Shown here piece after piece: positions 1 to 7,403 of a stretch of 36,990 bases of DNA. The DNA lies in the NCBI GenBank assembly GCA_025351745.1, contig JANXVI010000047.1, positions 1-36,990 on the forward strand. Reading direction: 5' to 3'. Each line of letters starts with the position of its first letter. The first letter of the stretch is position 1. This DNA is from Rhodoferax sp. (lineage in GTDB: Bacteria > Pseudomonadota > Gammaproteobacteria > Burkholderiales > Burkholderiaceae_C). The notes beneath the pieces are model-generated. The model made no database searches. It was not told the DNA's origin and saw only the letters and a program-made list of their open reading frames with translations. Both the position numbers and the translations under genes were made by a program.

Positions 1-98
1 AGGCCCCGCGATTCCAGTATCGCAGCGAGGGAGGCTGAGGCGATTCCCTTGCCAAGGGAAGACACCACACCGCCGGTGACGAAGACAAATTTGGTCAT
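1..98 (-). CDS. pyrG: CTP synthase, N-terminal fragment
   Basis: The window cuts this gene, leaving only the first ~32 codons. The reverse strand reads [19 protein letters not shown] and continues with an Ala/Ser-rich helix, which is the highly conserved start of CTP synthase (ATP-dependent amination of UTP to CTP, cytoplasmic). The [12 protein letters not shown] stretch is the P-loop-like motif of the amidoligase domain. The start codon is the ATG read leftward from 98. It is divergent from coaBC, and the 115 bp between the two starts should hold both promoters. Identification from so short a stretch is safe because this N-terminus is almost invariant in the family. Confidence 0.93.
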
Positions 99-213
99 GT
101 CAGGGGGAGCTTTTTGAGGCTCAGGGAGGTGGTAAAGCGAGATTATACCGGGGGCCGGAAGTTAAAAAGGGAGTGGTAAATCCGGGATTAGTCGGTCTGC
201 TACATTGCTACCG

Positions 214-1440
214 ATGAATGATTTAGCCGGAAAACACATCGTCCTGGGCCTCACCGGAGGCATCGCCTGCTACAAGGCTGCCGAGCTCTGCCGCGCGCTG
301 ATCAAAGAGGGCGCCACGGTTCAAGTGGCGATGACCGACGCCGCCACGCAGTTCATCACAGCGGTGACCATGCAAGCCCTGAGCAACCGCCCGGTGTATG
401 GCTCTCAGTGGGACGCCCGTGAACCCAACAACATGGCGCACATCAACCTCAGCCGCGAGGCGGATGCCATCCTGATCGCCCCATGCAGCGCCGATTTCAT
501 GGCCAAACTGCTACACGGGGGTGCCGACGATCTGCTCAGCCTGATGTGCCTTGCGCGGCCCATGGACACCGTGCCTTTGTTGATTGCCCCAGCCATGAAC
601 CGCGAAATGTGGGATCACCCGGCAACCGTGCGCAACCGGGCGCAACTGCAGGCCGATGGCTGCACGGTTCTGGGGGTTGGCACCGGCGACCAAGCCTGTG
701 GTGAGACCGGCGATGGCCGCATGCTGGAGCCACAAGAGCTGCTGCAGGATGTGGTTGCCTTTTTTCAGCCCAAGGTATTGGCGGGCCAGCAGGTGTTGGT
801 CACCGCCGGCCCTACGTTTGAGGCGATCGACCCGGTACGCGGTATCACCAACCGGTCCAGTGGCAAGATGGGTTTTGCCATCGCCCGCGCCGCGCAGGAG
901 GCGGGTGCGCAGGTTACGCTGGTGGCAGGGCCGGTGTCGCTGCCCACCCCGCGCGGCGTGCGACGCGTGGACGTGCAATCGGCATCCGATATGCTGCTGG
1001 CCGCCGTGGAATGTTCGCAGTCCGCTAGCATATTCATAGCGACCGCGGCCGTGGCCGACTGGCGACCTGCACACGCCTCGGATCAGAAGATCAAGAAAGA
1101 TGGTTCCGGGCAAACGCCAACGCTGGCGTTTGTCGAGAACACTGACATTCTGGCGACTGTGGCCCAGTCGGTTCGCGCAAAAGCTGGCGCGCTGTATTGT
1201 GTGGGTTTTGCCGCCGAAAGCCATGATTTGCTGGCGCATGCAACCGCCAAACGCATCCGAAAAGGTGTGCCGCTGTTGGTTGGTAACATTGGCCCGGCCA
1301 CGTTTGGCAGAGACGACAATGCGCTGCTACTGGTAGATGCCGATGGCGCACGCGAATTGCCGCACAACAGCAAACTGGCATTGGCACGGCAACTCATCGC
1401 CGAAATCGCCAAGCGCACCGCCGCGAAATCACACGCTTAA
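214..1440 (+). CDS. coaBC: Bifunctional phosphopantothenoylcysteine decarboxylase / phosphopantothenate-cysteine ligase
   Basis: Two steps of coenzyme A synthesis in one cytoplasmic protein: CTP-dependent joining of cysteine to 4'-phosphopantothenate (CoaB) and flavin-dependent decarboxylation of the product (CoaC). The N-terminal flavoprotein half shows the catalytic His (H76 in NNMAHINLS), the PAMNREMW motif (126-133) and the active-site Cys in [10 protein letters not shown] (161-170). The CoaB half begins near residue 190 with [15 protein letters not shown] and NRSSGKMG and carries the lysine-rich [10 protein letters not shown] loop. I chose the ATG at 214 ([12 protein letters not shown]) over an in-frame TTG at 205 because it fits the family N-terminus. 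At 408 residues it has the usual length. dut starts 2 bp after the stop, so the two are almost certainly co-transcribed. Confidence 0.96.
   Translation: MNDLAGKHIVLGLTGGIACYKAAELCRALIKEGATVQVAMTDAATQFITAVTMQALSNRPVYGSQWDAREPNNMAHINLSREADAILIAPCSADFMAKLLHGGADDLLSLMCLARPMDTVPLLIAPAMNREMWDHPATVRNRAQLQADGCTVLGVGTGDQACGETGDGRMLEPQELLQDVVAFFQPKVLAGQQVLVTAGPTFEAIDPVRGITNRSSGKMGFAIARAAQEAGAQVTLVAGPVSLPTPRGVRRVDVQSASDMLLAAVECSQSASIFIATAAVADWRPAHASDQKIKKDGSGQTPTLAFVENTDILATVAQSVRAKAGALYCVGFAAESHDLLAHATAKRIRKGVPLLVGNIGPATFGRDDNALLLVDADGARELPHNSKLALARQLIAEIAKRTAAKSHA
988..1044 (+). repeat. Possible in-frame relative of the dispersed repeat, inside coaBC
   Basis: The stretch contains CCGTGGAATGTTCGCAG followed by GCTAGCATATTCATAGCGA. 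It aligns with the better-preserved intergenic copies (for example at 14061-14130), including the final GCTA...TAGC inverted pair. The encoded peptide aligns normally with other CoaBC proteins, so chance resemblance is a real alternative. Confidence 0.3.
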
Positions 1441-1442
1441 AT

Positions 1443-1889
1443 ATGAAAATTGACGTCAAAATTCTCGACACCCGCCTGAACGCGCAAATGCCCGCCTATG
1501 CCACGCCGGGCAGCGCTGGGCTGGACTTAAGGGCTTGCCTCACCGAACCCCTGACGCTGGCACCCAATGCCTGGCAACTGGTGCCAACCGGCATGGCCAT
1601 CTATTTGCAGGACCCTGCGTACGCCGCGTTGATCCTGCCGCGCTCGGGCCTGGGCCATAAGCATGGCATTGTGCTGGGCAACTTGGTCGGATTGATTGAC
1701 AGCGACTACCAGGGCCAGCTGATGGTGAGCGCCTGGAACCGCAGCGACGTGGCTTTCACCATCGAACCCATGGAACGCATCGCACAACTGGTCATCGTGC
1801 CGGTGGTGCAGGCACAGTTCTATATTGTCGATACCTTTGCAGCGACCCAGCGCGGGGACGGCGGGTACGGCTCAACGGGTAAACAATAG
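1443..1889 (+). CDS. dut: Deoxyuridine 5'-triphosphate nucleotidohydrolase (dUTPase)
   Basis: Hydrolyses dUTP to dUMP and pyrophosphate, which keeps uracil out of DNA and feeds dTMP synthesis. The 148-residue length is that of homotrimeric dUTPases. All five family motifs are visible in order: SAGLDLRA (about 24-31), [11 protein letters not shown] with the Ser-Gly-Leu uracil-contact segment, GLIDSDYQG with the catalytic Asp, [11 protein letters not shown], and the C-terminal P-loop-like [11 protein letters not shown]. The start follows the coaBC stop by 2 bp, which implies translational coupling. The gene ends in a stretch resembling the dispersed repeat and converges on the slyD-like gene. 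Confidence 0.97.
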   Translation: MKIDVKILDTRLNAQMPAYATPGSAGLDLRACLTEPLTLAPNAWQLVPTGMAIYLQDPAYAALILPRSGLGHKHGIVLGNLVGLIDSDYQGQLMVSAWNRSDVAFTIEPMERIAQLVIVPVVQAQFYIVDTFAATQRGDGGYGSTGKQ

Positions 1890-1922
1890 CGTTTAGCCGG
1901 TTTGCTATGGTCTTGGTAGCGG
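1884..1922 (+). repeat. Degenerate copy of the dispersed repeat after dut
   Basis: AATAGCGTTTAGCC overlaps the dut stop and is followed by GCTATGGTCTTGGTAGC, an inverted pair GCTA/TAGC. The copy at 14061-14130 starts AATAGCGCTCTAGCC and also ends in such a pair. The middle of the element is missing here. Confidence 0.35.
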
Positions 1923-1968
1923 AACACGCAATATCGACGGGGGCTATCAGCCAGTTTTCCGATTTATC

Positions 1969-2505
1969 TTAGTGCAGAGTGTGGTCCGACGGCACATCGT
2001 CGTGGGCCCCTATTTGCAGCTTGAAGAACCCGGTGCCGCAACTGCCGCGTTCGATTTCCTCGTCAGTCGCTTCGCGCACCGATTCCACCTTCATGCTAAC
2101 GCGGATGGCAATGCCGGCCAAGGGGTGGTTGCCGTCCAGTACCACATGGTCGGGGTAGATATCGGTAATGGTGTACAGCGCGTCTTTGGGTGTGTCTGGG
2201 TTGCAACCTGCGGGAAGGGCGCTGCCTTCCATCGTCAGGCCGGTCTGCAGGTCTGTCGGGAACAAGGCGCGGGGTTCCAGAAATAGCAACCGGTCGTTGA
2301 AATCGCCAAAAGCCTGCTCAGGTTCGATCTGCAATTGCAGGCTGGCACCCGCACCATAGCCTTGCAATGCAGCTTCGATGGCCGGTAGCAAGTCCTTGCC
2401 GCCGACCAAAAACTCAACTGGCTCGTCCAAGACGTCCAGTTCTTCGCCCAACGTATCTTTCAGCGTCCAAGTGAGGGCAACGACGCAATTTGATGTGATT
2501 TCCAT
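1969..2505 (-). CDS. FKBP-type peptidyl-prolyl cis-trans isomerase, SlyD-like
   Basis: Predicted cytoplasmic prolyl isomerase/chaperone. The 178-residue protein starts MEITSNCVVALTWTLKD and has the SlyD architecture: an FKBP half with the LVGGKDLLPAIEAALQG motif (about 33-49), an inserted IF-like chaperone domain holding YTITDIYPDHVVLDGNHPLAG, and the second FKBP strand segment. The DGNHPLAG motif is diagnostic of the SlyD/FkpA-like class. The C-terminus has only a few His residues rather than the long metal-binding tail of E. coli SlyD, so it belongs to the shorter class found in betaproteobacteria. It is divergent from roxA with only 14 bp between start codons, so its promoter must extend into roxA coding sequence or sit in that gap. 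Confidence 0.9.
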   Translation of the reverse strand: MEITSNCVVALTWTLKDTLGEELDVLDEPVEFLVGGKDLLPAIEAALQGYGAGASLQLQIEPEQAFGDFNDRLLFLEPRALFPTDLQTGLTMEGSALPAGCNPDTPKDALYTITDIYPDHVVLDGNHPLAGIAIRVSMKVESVREATDEEIERGSCGTGFFKLQIGAHDDVPSDHTLH

Positions 2506-2519
2506 ACGAGAATTGTCCC

Positions 2520-3665
2520 ATGAACATCCATGAATCCCTGCAGCTCCTTGGTGGGCTTTCGCCCCAGACCTTCATGCGCCGCCATTGGCAGAAGAAGCCG
2601 CTGGTCATCCGGCAAGCCATTCCAGGCTTCAAACCCCCGCTGGACCGAACCGATTTGCTCGACCTGGCCGCCCAGGAAGAGGTCCAATCCCGACTGGTCG
2701 TGCAGGAGAACGCGGGTGGCGCTCGGCCCTGGCGCTTCAAGCATGGGCCGTTCAACCGCAAGGCGCTGCCCCCTTTCAAGCAACCTGGGTGGACCTTGCT
2801 GGTGCAGGGGGTAGATTTGCTGGACCAACGTGTTCACGCGCTGATGAACCAGTTTCGCTTTGTGCCGGACGCGCGGCTGGATGATGTGATGGTCAGCTAT
2901 GCCAGCGACGGCGGCGGCGTGGGGCCGCATTTCGACAGCTATGACGTCTTTTTATTGCAGGCGCATGGGCAGAGGCGTTGGCGCATCGGGCGCCAAAAGG
3001 ACTTAAGCCTGCAACCAGACATGCCCCTCAAAATATTGGCCCACTTTGAGCCGGAAATGGAGTTGGTGCTGGATGCGGGTGATATGTTGTATCTTCCCCC
3101 CCGTTATGCCCATGACGGCGTTGCGGTGGGTGAATGCATGACCTACTCCATAGGCTTTAGGGCACCGAGCCGCGCAGAGTTGGCGGGCGAACTGATGCAA
3201 CGCCTGGCTGAGGACGCCGCAGATGCCGTAGGCGATAGCTTGTACGCGGACCGCACGCAAGTGGCATTGGCGCAGACCGGTGAAATTCCTGAATCCTTGG
3301 TCGCATTTGCCCGCAAGGCCCTTGAAGACGCCCTGTGTGACCCACTTGCGCTACAGCGGGTTTTGGGCGAGTATCTGACAGAACCCAAGGCGCATGTCAT
3401 CTTTGATACGCGCATGGTGGATTGCGAGGGGGATGGCCTGGAGGGCGCCCTGGTGTTGGACCGCAGAACCCGCATGGCGTACGACGCCCAGCACGTATTT
3501 ATCAATGGCGAGAGTTTTTTAGCCTCCGGGCGCGATGCGGAATCGATGCGTTTGCTGGCAGATGAGCGCAATTTGGGCGCGGCAAAGGTCAAACGGCTCA
3601 GCGCGCCGGCGCGCGATTTGGTGCAAGACTGGTTGGAAGCAGGATGGATCCATGGCGAGCAATGA
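2520..3665 (+). CDS. roxA: Cupin/JmjC-type ribosomal oxygenase (YcfD/RoxA family)
   Basis: Family members are Fe(II)- and 2-oxoglutarate-dependent hydroxylases; E. coli YcfD hydroxylates an arginine of ribosomal protein L16. The 381-residue protein starts MNIHESLQLLGGLSPQTF and then RRHWQKKPLVIRQA, a typical family N-terminus. The iron-binding facial triad is visible: H137-x-D139 in VGPHFDSYDVF and the distal H198 in LPPRYAHDG. The winged-helix-like C-terminal half (about 220-381) is present. The substrate cannot be read from sequence; assignment to L16 is family inference. The stop overlaps the start of the next gene by 14 bp, so the two form an operon. Confidence 0.9.
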   Translation: MNIHESLQLLGGLSPQTFMRRHWQKKPLVIRQAIPGFKPPLDRTDLLDLAAQEEVQSRLVVQENAGGARPWRFKHGPFNRKALPPFKQPGWTLLVQGVDLLDQRVHALMNQFRFVPDARLDDVMVSYASDGGGVGPHFDSYDVFLLQAHGQRRWRIGRQKDLSLQPDMPLKILAHFEPEMELVLDAGDMLYLPPRYAHDGVAVGECMTYSIGFRAPSRAELAGELMQRLAEDAADAVGDSLYADRTQVALAQTGEIPESLVAFARKALEDALCDPLALQRVLGEYLTEPKAHVIFDTRMVDCEGDGLEGALVLDRRTRMAYDAQHVFINGESFLASGRDAESMRLLADERNLGAAKVKRLSAPARDLVQDWLEAGWIHGEQ

Positions 3666-4161
3666 AGACGTTGGCGATGCTGTTGCGCTCAAAGGCACTT
3701 TTAGCGGCCCTACGGCGTTTGCGCAGACGGTGCGAGCTGCTTTGGCGCGCGCCGCACAAGAAGGTTGGCAGGCCATGGTCTGGAGTGATGCCTCGTTCGA
3801 AGAGTGGCCTTTGGGCGAGCGCGCCGTAATCGAATCCTTGCAGGCCTGGGCAGGCAGCGGCCGCCAGTTGGTGATGCTGGCACACAATTACAACTCCGTT
3901 TTGCGCTACCAGCCGCGGTTTGTTTCCTGGCGCAGAACTTGGGACCACATCATCGACTGCCGGGTGTGCAAAACCATCGATGCCAGCGAAATGCCCAGTG
4001 CATTGTGGAGCCCCCATTGGGCCATGCGGCGCCTGGACTTGGTGCGCAGCACCGGAGTGGCCGATCTGGAACCCGCACGGCGCGTGCTATTGAAACAAGA
4101 GCTTGACGAGTGTCGGCGGCAGAGTGTGCCGGGGTTTTCGGCAACAACTTTGGGTTTATAA
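3652..4161 (+). CDS. Conserved hypothetical protein, partner of the RoxA-type gene
   Basis: I do not recognise a characterised function. The ATG at 3652 lies inside the last codons of roxA (14 bp overlap in another frame), which points to translational coupling. The 169-residue product has no signal peptide or membrane segment. It contains WSDASFEEWPLG, LVMLAHNYNSVL and a central segment with a CRVC pair (around residues 105-108), and ends VPGFSATTLGL. The look is that of a small globular cytoplasmic protein resembling hypothetical proteins next to cupin genes in Comamonadaceae. A DUF7931-type assignment is possible but not confirmed. Overlap with roxA suggests a shared role, perhaps in ribosome or translation maintenance; that is inference. 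Confidence 0.75.
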   Translation: MASNEDVGDAVALKGTFSGPTAFAQTVRAALARAAQEGWQAMVWSDASFEEWPLGERAVIESLQAWAGSGRQLVMLAHNYNSVLRYQPRFVSWRRTWDHIIDCRVCKTIDASEMPSALWSPHWAMRRLDLVRSTGVADLEPARRVLLKQELDECRRQSVPGFSATTLGL

Positions 4162-4202
4162 CAACCCAATAAAGGGTTTTCCCGTGTTTTGCGGCGCAAT
4201 CC

Positions 4203-4210
4203 TGTATACT
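4203..4210 (+). promoter_or_regulatory. Possible sigma-70 -10 element upstream of the small lipoprotein gene
   Basis: TGTATACT lies in the 155 bp gap before the lipoprotein gene; TATACT (4205-4210) is one change from the -10 consensus with TG just upstream. No convincing -35 box stands at 16-18 bp. The leader that would result contains a small hairpin (ACAATTT at 4273-4279 pairing with AAATTGT at 4284-4290). Confidence 0.35.
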
Positions 4211-4316
4211 CGTCGGCTGGGCAAAAAGAGATCGAATGCTTTTTGTCTGAGTCTGGGCGGCGCGCTGCTTTGACAATTTCCAAAAATTGTTTCGTTAACT
4301 CACTCTAGTTTTTAAA

Positions 4317-4583
4317 ATGAACAAATCACTCGTTCTGGCAGCCGTTATCGCTGCCGCTGCCTTGGCTGCTTGCAGCAAGCCTGCCGAAACTCCTGCTCCT
4401 GTGGTTGTTGCTCCAGCTCCAGCTCCAGCTCCTACACCAGCCCCCGCCGCTTCTGCTGTTGCTGACGCTGTCAAAGACGCTGGCGCTGCTGGCGCCGCCG
4501 CCGCAGCTTCTGCCGCAACGACTGCAGCTTCTGATGTCGCGACCGCCGCCAATGCTGCTGCCGCTTCCGCTGCCAAAAAGTAA
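4317..4583 (+). CDS. Small Ala/Pro-rich lipoprotein
   Basis: An 88-residue protein with a textbook lipoprotein signal: MNKSLVLAAVIAAAALAAC, where LAAC is the lipobox and C19 the acylated residue. The mature part is a Pro-Ala linker (about residues 25-45, repeated AP pairs) followed by an Ala-rich stretch with regularly spaced Asp/Ser/Thr, likely helical. It has no recognisable catalytic domain. Such proteins are probably periplasm-facing lipoproteins of unknown role. The gene stands alone, followed 20 bp later by a strong bidirectional terminator. Low complexity makes homology searches unreliable here. Confidence 0.8.
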   Translation: MNKSLVLAAVIAAAALAACSKPAETPAPVVVAPAPAPAPTPAPAASAVADAVKDAGAAGAAAAASAATTAASDVATAANAAAASAAKK

Positions 4584-4602
4584 TTCAAATTACTTGAGCA
4601 AC

Positions 4603-4630
4603 AAAAAAGCCACCGTTGGGTGGCTTTTTT
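4603..4630. terminator. Bidirectional intrinsic terminator between the lipoprotein gene and bamC
   Basis: AAAAAAGCCACC (4603-4614) pairs with GGTGGCTTTTTT (4619-4630) around a GTTG loop. Read rightward the T-run ends the lipoprotein transcript. Read leftward the A-run becomes the T-run and can end the dapA-bamC transcript. Confidence 0.9.
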
Positions 4631-4636
4631 TCGTCT

Positions 4637-4665
4637 GCGATATCCCGAAGATTACGGGATATCGC
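4637..4665. other. 11-bp perfect inverted repeat after bamC
   Basis: GCGATATCCCG (4637-4647) and CGGGATATCGC (4655-4665) pair perfectly around a 7-base loop, 10 bp beyond the bamC stop. There is no T-run directly after it on the bamC strand, so it may be a mRNA 3'-end stabilising stem placed just before the terminator at 4603-4630. Confidence 0.6.
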
Positions 4666-4675
4666 TGCCGAGGTC

Positions 4676-5779
4676 TTACTTGATATCGTCGGCAATGACT
4701 TTGACGATCCGTTGTGCACTGACCGACGTTTCCGGTGCCCCCTTGTTGTCGAGCACCGACACGGTCGTCACGTTCGCCACGCTGCGTACAGCGATCTGGT
4801 ACTTGGCGGCATCACTGTTTTTGCTGCTGTTGAACAGTTTGCTGAAGAAACCAGGTTCGGTGCTGTCGGCGTTGAGCGGTACATAGCGGACAAAGTAAAG
4901 TCCTTGTTTGCGGTCACGGTCTTCTACCGTGAAGCCTGTGCGATCCAGTGCCAGGCCCACGCGACGCCACGCGCTCTCAAAACCTTCTTCGATGCGCACC
5001 ACGGGCTGGCCGTTTTCGCTAGCGATCGAGGCAATGCTTTTGGGTACCGCTGCGCTGGCCACCAGTGTCTTGGCCTGAGGTTCACTGACACCCAGTTTGA
5101 CCATCAGGCGGCGGAGAAACTCGGCTTCGAGTTCGGGGTCCACAGGACGGGGTTGCCAAACGGTGTTACCAGCTTCCTTGGCGGATTTGGTGGTGACTGT
5201 TTCAATCATGCCGCGGTGGCTGATGAAAATCTCGGTCTCGCCATTGCCGTTGCGCTCCAGACGGGTACGAAACTTGTCACGTTCGGCCGTGGAGTACAGC
5301 GAGTCGAACAGTTTGCCCAGTGAAGAACGGATGAAATCCTGCGGAATCTTGGCCCGGTTCTCGGCCCAATCGGTTTCCATGATGCCTAAGGTGTTTTGGT
5401 CCATGGCCAACTGAAAACCGTTTTCTTGCCAGAAATCTTTCACGGGCTCCCACAGTTTGTCGGCCGACCGGTTGACCACCAGCCAGCGTTGGTTGCCCGC
5501 CCGTTCGATGCGAACGTCGCCCAGGCTGGTGACTGCAATCGTCGGAGTGACCGCAACTGTGGGTTGCCCAGCTTTGTATCCTGATGCAGACACAACGCCA
5601 CCTACAACTGCATAGTGCGTATCTTTGGACAGTTGGGTCAGATCGGGTGGGACATCCAGTGATGGCACCTTCGAGCCATTGCTCGCGCTGCGATAGTCGA
5701 CCTTGTCGGTTTCCAAAACACTACAGGCTGTCAATGAGATCGCTACGCTTACCAGCGTCAATTTGAAGAAAGGGTTCAC
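4676..5779 (-). CDS. bamC: Outer membrane protein assembly factor BamC
   Basis: Lipoprotein of the BAM complex that inserts beta-barrel proteins into the outer membrane. The 367-residue product starts MNPFFKLTLVSVAISLTAC with lipobox LTAC and acylation at C19. An unstructured segment follows (KVDYRSASNGSKVPSLDVPPDLTQL), matching the BamC N-terminal region that contacts BamD. Two helix-grip domains come next (about 95-210 and 235-350), with RWLVVNRSADKLWEPVKDFW in the first. It lies 26 bp behind dapA on the same strand, the classical dapA-bamC (nlpB) arrangement. I see no lesion. Confidence 0.93.
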   Translation of the reverse strand: MNPFFKLTLVSVAISLTACSVLETDKVDYRSASNGSKVPSLDVPPDLTQLSKDTHYAVVGGVVSASGYKAGQPTVAVTPTIAVTSLGDVRIERAGNQRWLVVNRSADKLWEPVKDFWQENGFQLAMDQNTLGIMETDWAENRAKIPQDFIRSSLGKLFDSLYSTAERDKFRTRLERNGNGETEIFISHRGMIETVTTKSAKEAGNTVWQPRPVDPELEAEFLRRLMVKLGVSEPQAKTLVASAAVPKSIASIASENGQPVVRIEEGFESAWRRVGLALDRTGFTVEDRDRKQGLYFVRYVPLNADSTEPGFFSKLFNSSKNSDAAKYQIAVRSVANVTTVSVLDNKGAPETSVSAQRIVKVIADDIK

Positions 5780-5805
5780 GAATATCCTCTGAATGGAAAA
5801 GCTAC

Positions 5806-6699
5806 TTAAATCACACCGGTGGCGCGCATCACGCGCTCCAGCATCGGCCGATTGTCTAGGGTCAACACAGTCAATGGCAGGCGAAGCGCATCTTTACACA
5901 AGCCCATGCGCGAAACTGCCCATTTGACCGGAATTGGGTTGGATTCTACGAAAAGTGCTTTGTGCAAGGGCAAGAGCTGGAATTGGATCTCCATCGCACG
6001 TTGCACATTGCCTGCAATGGCTGCCACACACAGCTCGTGCATCAGGCGCGGTGCCACATTGGCGGTGACGCTGACATTGCCATGGCCCCCGCACAACATC
6101 AATGCAACAGCGGTGGGGTCATCGCCTGAATAAATGGCAAATCCCTCCGGAGCTTCCTTGATCAGCCATTGCGCGCGTTCAATATTGCCCGTGGCTTCCT
6201 TGATACCGACAATGCCGGGCACTTGGGCTAAGCGCATGACGGTGTCGTGCGCCATATCGGCAACCGAGCGCCCCGGTACGTTGTACAAAATGAGGGGAAG
6301 GTCTACTGCTTCGGCAATCGCCTTAAAGTGCAGGTACTGGCCTTCTTGCGTGGGCTTGTTGTAGTAGGGCACCACTTGCAACTGCGAATCAGCACCGACC
6401 TTCTTGGCGAAGCGCGCAAGCTCGATGGCCTCTGACGTTGAATTGGCTCCGCATCCCGCCATGACGGGTACTCTGCCCGCCGCCTGCTCGACGGATACAC
6501 GAATGATCTCGCAATGCTCGTCAACATTAACCGTGGGTGACTCGCCCGTGGTGCCCACCACGCCGATACAGTCTGTGCCTTGGGCAATGTGCCAGTCGAT
6601 CAGCTTGCGTAGCGCCGCGTAGTCCACGGAGCCATCGTCTTGCATCGGAGTTATTAGGGCAACGATGCTCCCGGTAAGTGGGCCTTGGGTTGGGTTCAT
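5806..6699 (-). CDS. dapA: 4-hydroxy-tetrahydrodipicolinate synthase
   Basis: Condenses pyruvate with aspartate semialdehyde, the first step of the lysine/diaminopimelate branch. From [19 protein letters not shown] it has 297 residues, the usual length; an in-frame ATG three codons upstream at 6708 is an equal alternative. Visible family motifs are [12 protein letters not shown] (pyruvate site), YNVPGR with the catalytic Tyr, GIKEATGN with the Schiff-base Lys, and IYSGDD. Its neighbours are bamC downstream (26 bp) and a methyltransferase upstream (gap of 24-33 bp), so it belongs to the leftward run that begins with the MFS gene. Confidence 0.96.
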   Translation of the reverse strand: MNPTQGPLTGSIVALITPMQDDGSVDYAALRKLIDWHIAQGTDCIGVVGTTGESPTVNVDEHCEIIRVSVEQAAGRVPVMAGCGANSTSEAIELARFAKKVGADSQLQVVPYYNKPTQEGQYLHFKAIAEAVDLPLILYNVPGRSVADMAHDTVMRLAQVPGIVGIKEATGNIERAQWLIKEAPEGFAIYSGDDPTAVALMLCGGHGNVSVTANVAPRLMHELCVAAIAGNVQRAMEIQFQLLPLHKALFVESNPIPVKWAVSRMGLCKDALRLPLTVLTLDNRPMLERVMRATGVI

Positions 6700-6732
6700 G
6701 TCAATCATTTGTACGGTAATCTACTATTTTAC

Positions 6733-7281
6733 CTAGAGTGCACAACGACTGGATTCCAGCAGCCTGGTTCCATCGCTTGGAGGCCTGAGAGCGGCTACGC
6801 GTTGCACGAAACGCGGTGGGTCTGGCAGGTAACCCTGCTCGTAGGCCACGATATCCAGCGGCGCACAGATGGTCAGCAGCTCACCCGATTGCAATAGGAA
6901 GTCGGCACGGCTTGGACGTCCGACGCGGGCGTTGCCCGTCGCAAACGTTTCATATAGCAAGACGCCGCCCGGAGCGACGCTGGCTAGCACGGTATCCATC
7001 AACGGGCGACACAAGTAGTTGGTAACAATTACCCCGTCAAACGTTTTGACCACGCCATCCTCTTGCAAGGGCCAAGGGCTGCTTTCGATATCGGCGTGAA
7101 CCAGTTGGGCTGCGGGTGCGGTGTGGCGGGCCTGTTCGATGTCGCGGTCAATACCAGTCACCGCGTGCCCGCGGGTGCCAAACCACGCCAGGTGTCGGCC
7201 CGCCCCGCAGGCCACGTCCAGCACGGCGGCACCAGGCTCCAGCAAGTGCGACCAGCGCAGAATCCAGGGTGACGGGCTCAC
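6733..7281 (-). CDS. Class I SAM-dependent methyltransferase (TehB-like)
   Basis: A 182-residue Rossmann methyltransferase with motif I AVLDVACGAGRHLAWF (about 18-33), the acidic ribose-binding residue in VTGIDRDIEQAR, FDGVIVTNYL (motif IV) and the GGVLLYETF segment after it. The glycine-rich loop and overall length resemble tellurite-resistance TehB and similar small methyltransferases; the substrate is not readable. Translation starts at GTG, whose codon overlaps the TGA stop of the upstream small gene (GTGA), a sign of translational coupling. dapA follows closely on the same strand. Confidence 0.88.
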   Translation of the reverse strand: MSPSPWILRWSHLLEPGAAVLDVACGAGRHLAWFGTRGHAVTGIDRDIEQARHTAPAAQLVHADIESSPWPLQEDGVVKTFDGVIVTNYLCRPLMDTVLASVAPGGVLLYETFATGNARVGRPSRADFLLQSGELLTICAPLDIVAYEQGYLPDPPRFVQRVAALRPPSDGTRLLESSRCAL

Positions 7282-7403
7282 AAGCAGGACCAGACCTGGT
7301 TGGCCATTTGCACCATGAAGTCGGGCCGGGTGTACAGGGCAAAGACAGTGGCGAGGGCAATCAACACTGCCAAGCGAATCAGCATTCTCTTGCCCGGGCT
7401 CAT
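7278..7403 (-). CDS. 41-residue single-pass membrane peptide
   Basis: The reading frame starts with ATG at 7403, overlapping the MFS stop (ATGA), and ends with TGA at 7278, overlapping the methyltransferase GTG start (GTGA). The peptide starts MSPGKRMLIRLAVLIALATV and continues FALYTRPDFMVQMANQVWSCL. It has a positively charged N-terminus, one hydrophobic helix (about residues 8-23) and an amphipathic tail. I do not recognise a family. The two stop/start overlaps and the sensible membrane topology support translation. It may act with the transporter or methyltransferase, but nothing shows which. Confidence 0.7.
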   Translation of the reverse strand: MSPGKRMLIRLAVLIALATVFALYTRPDFMVQMANQVWSCL

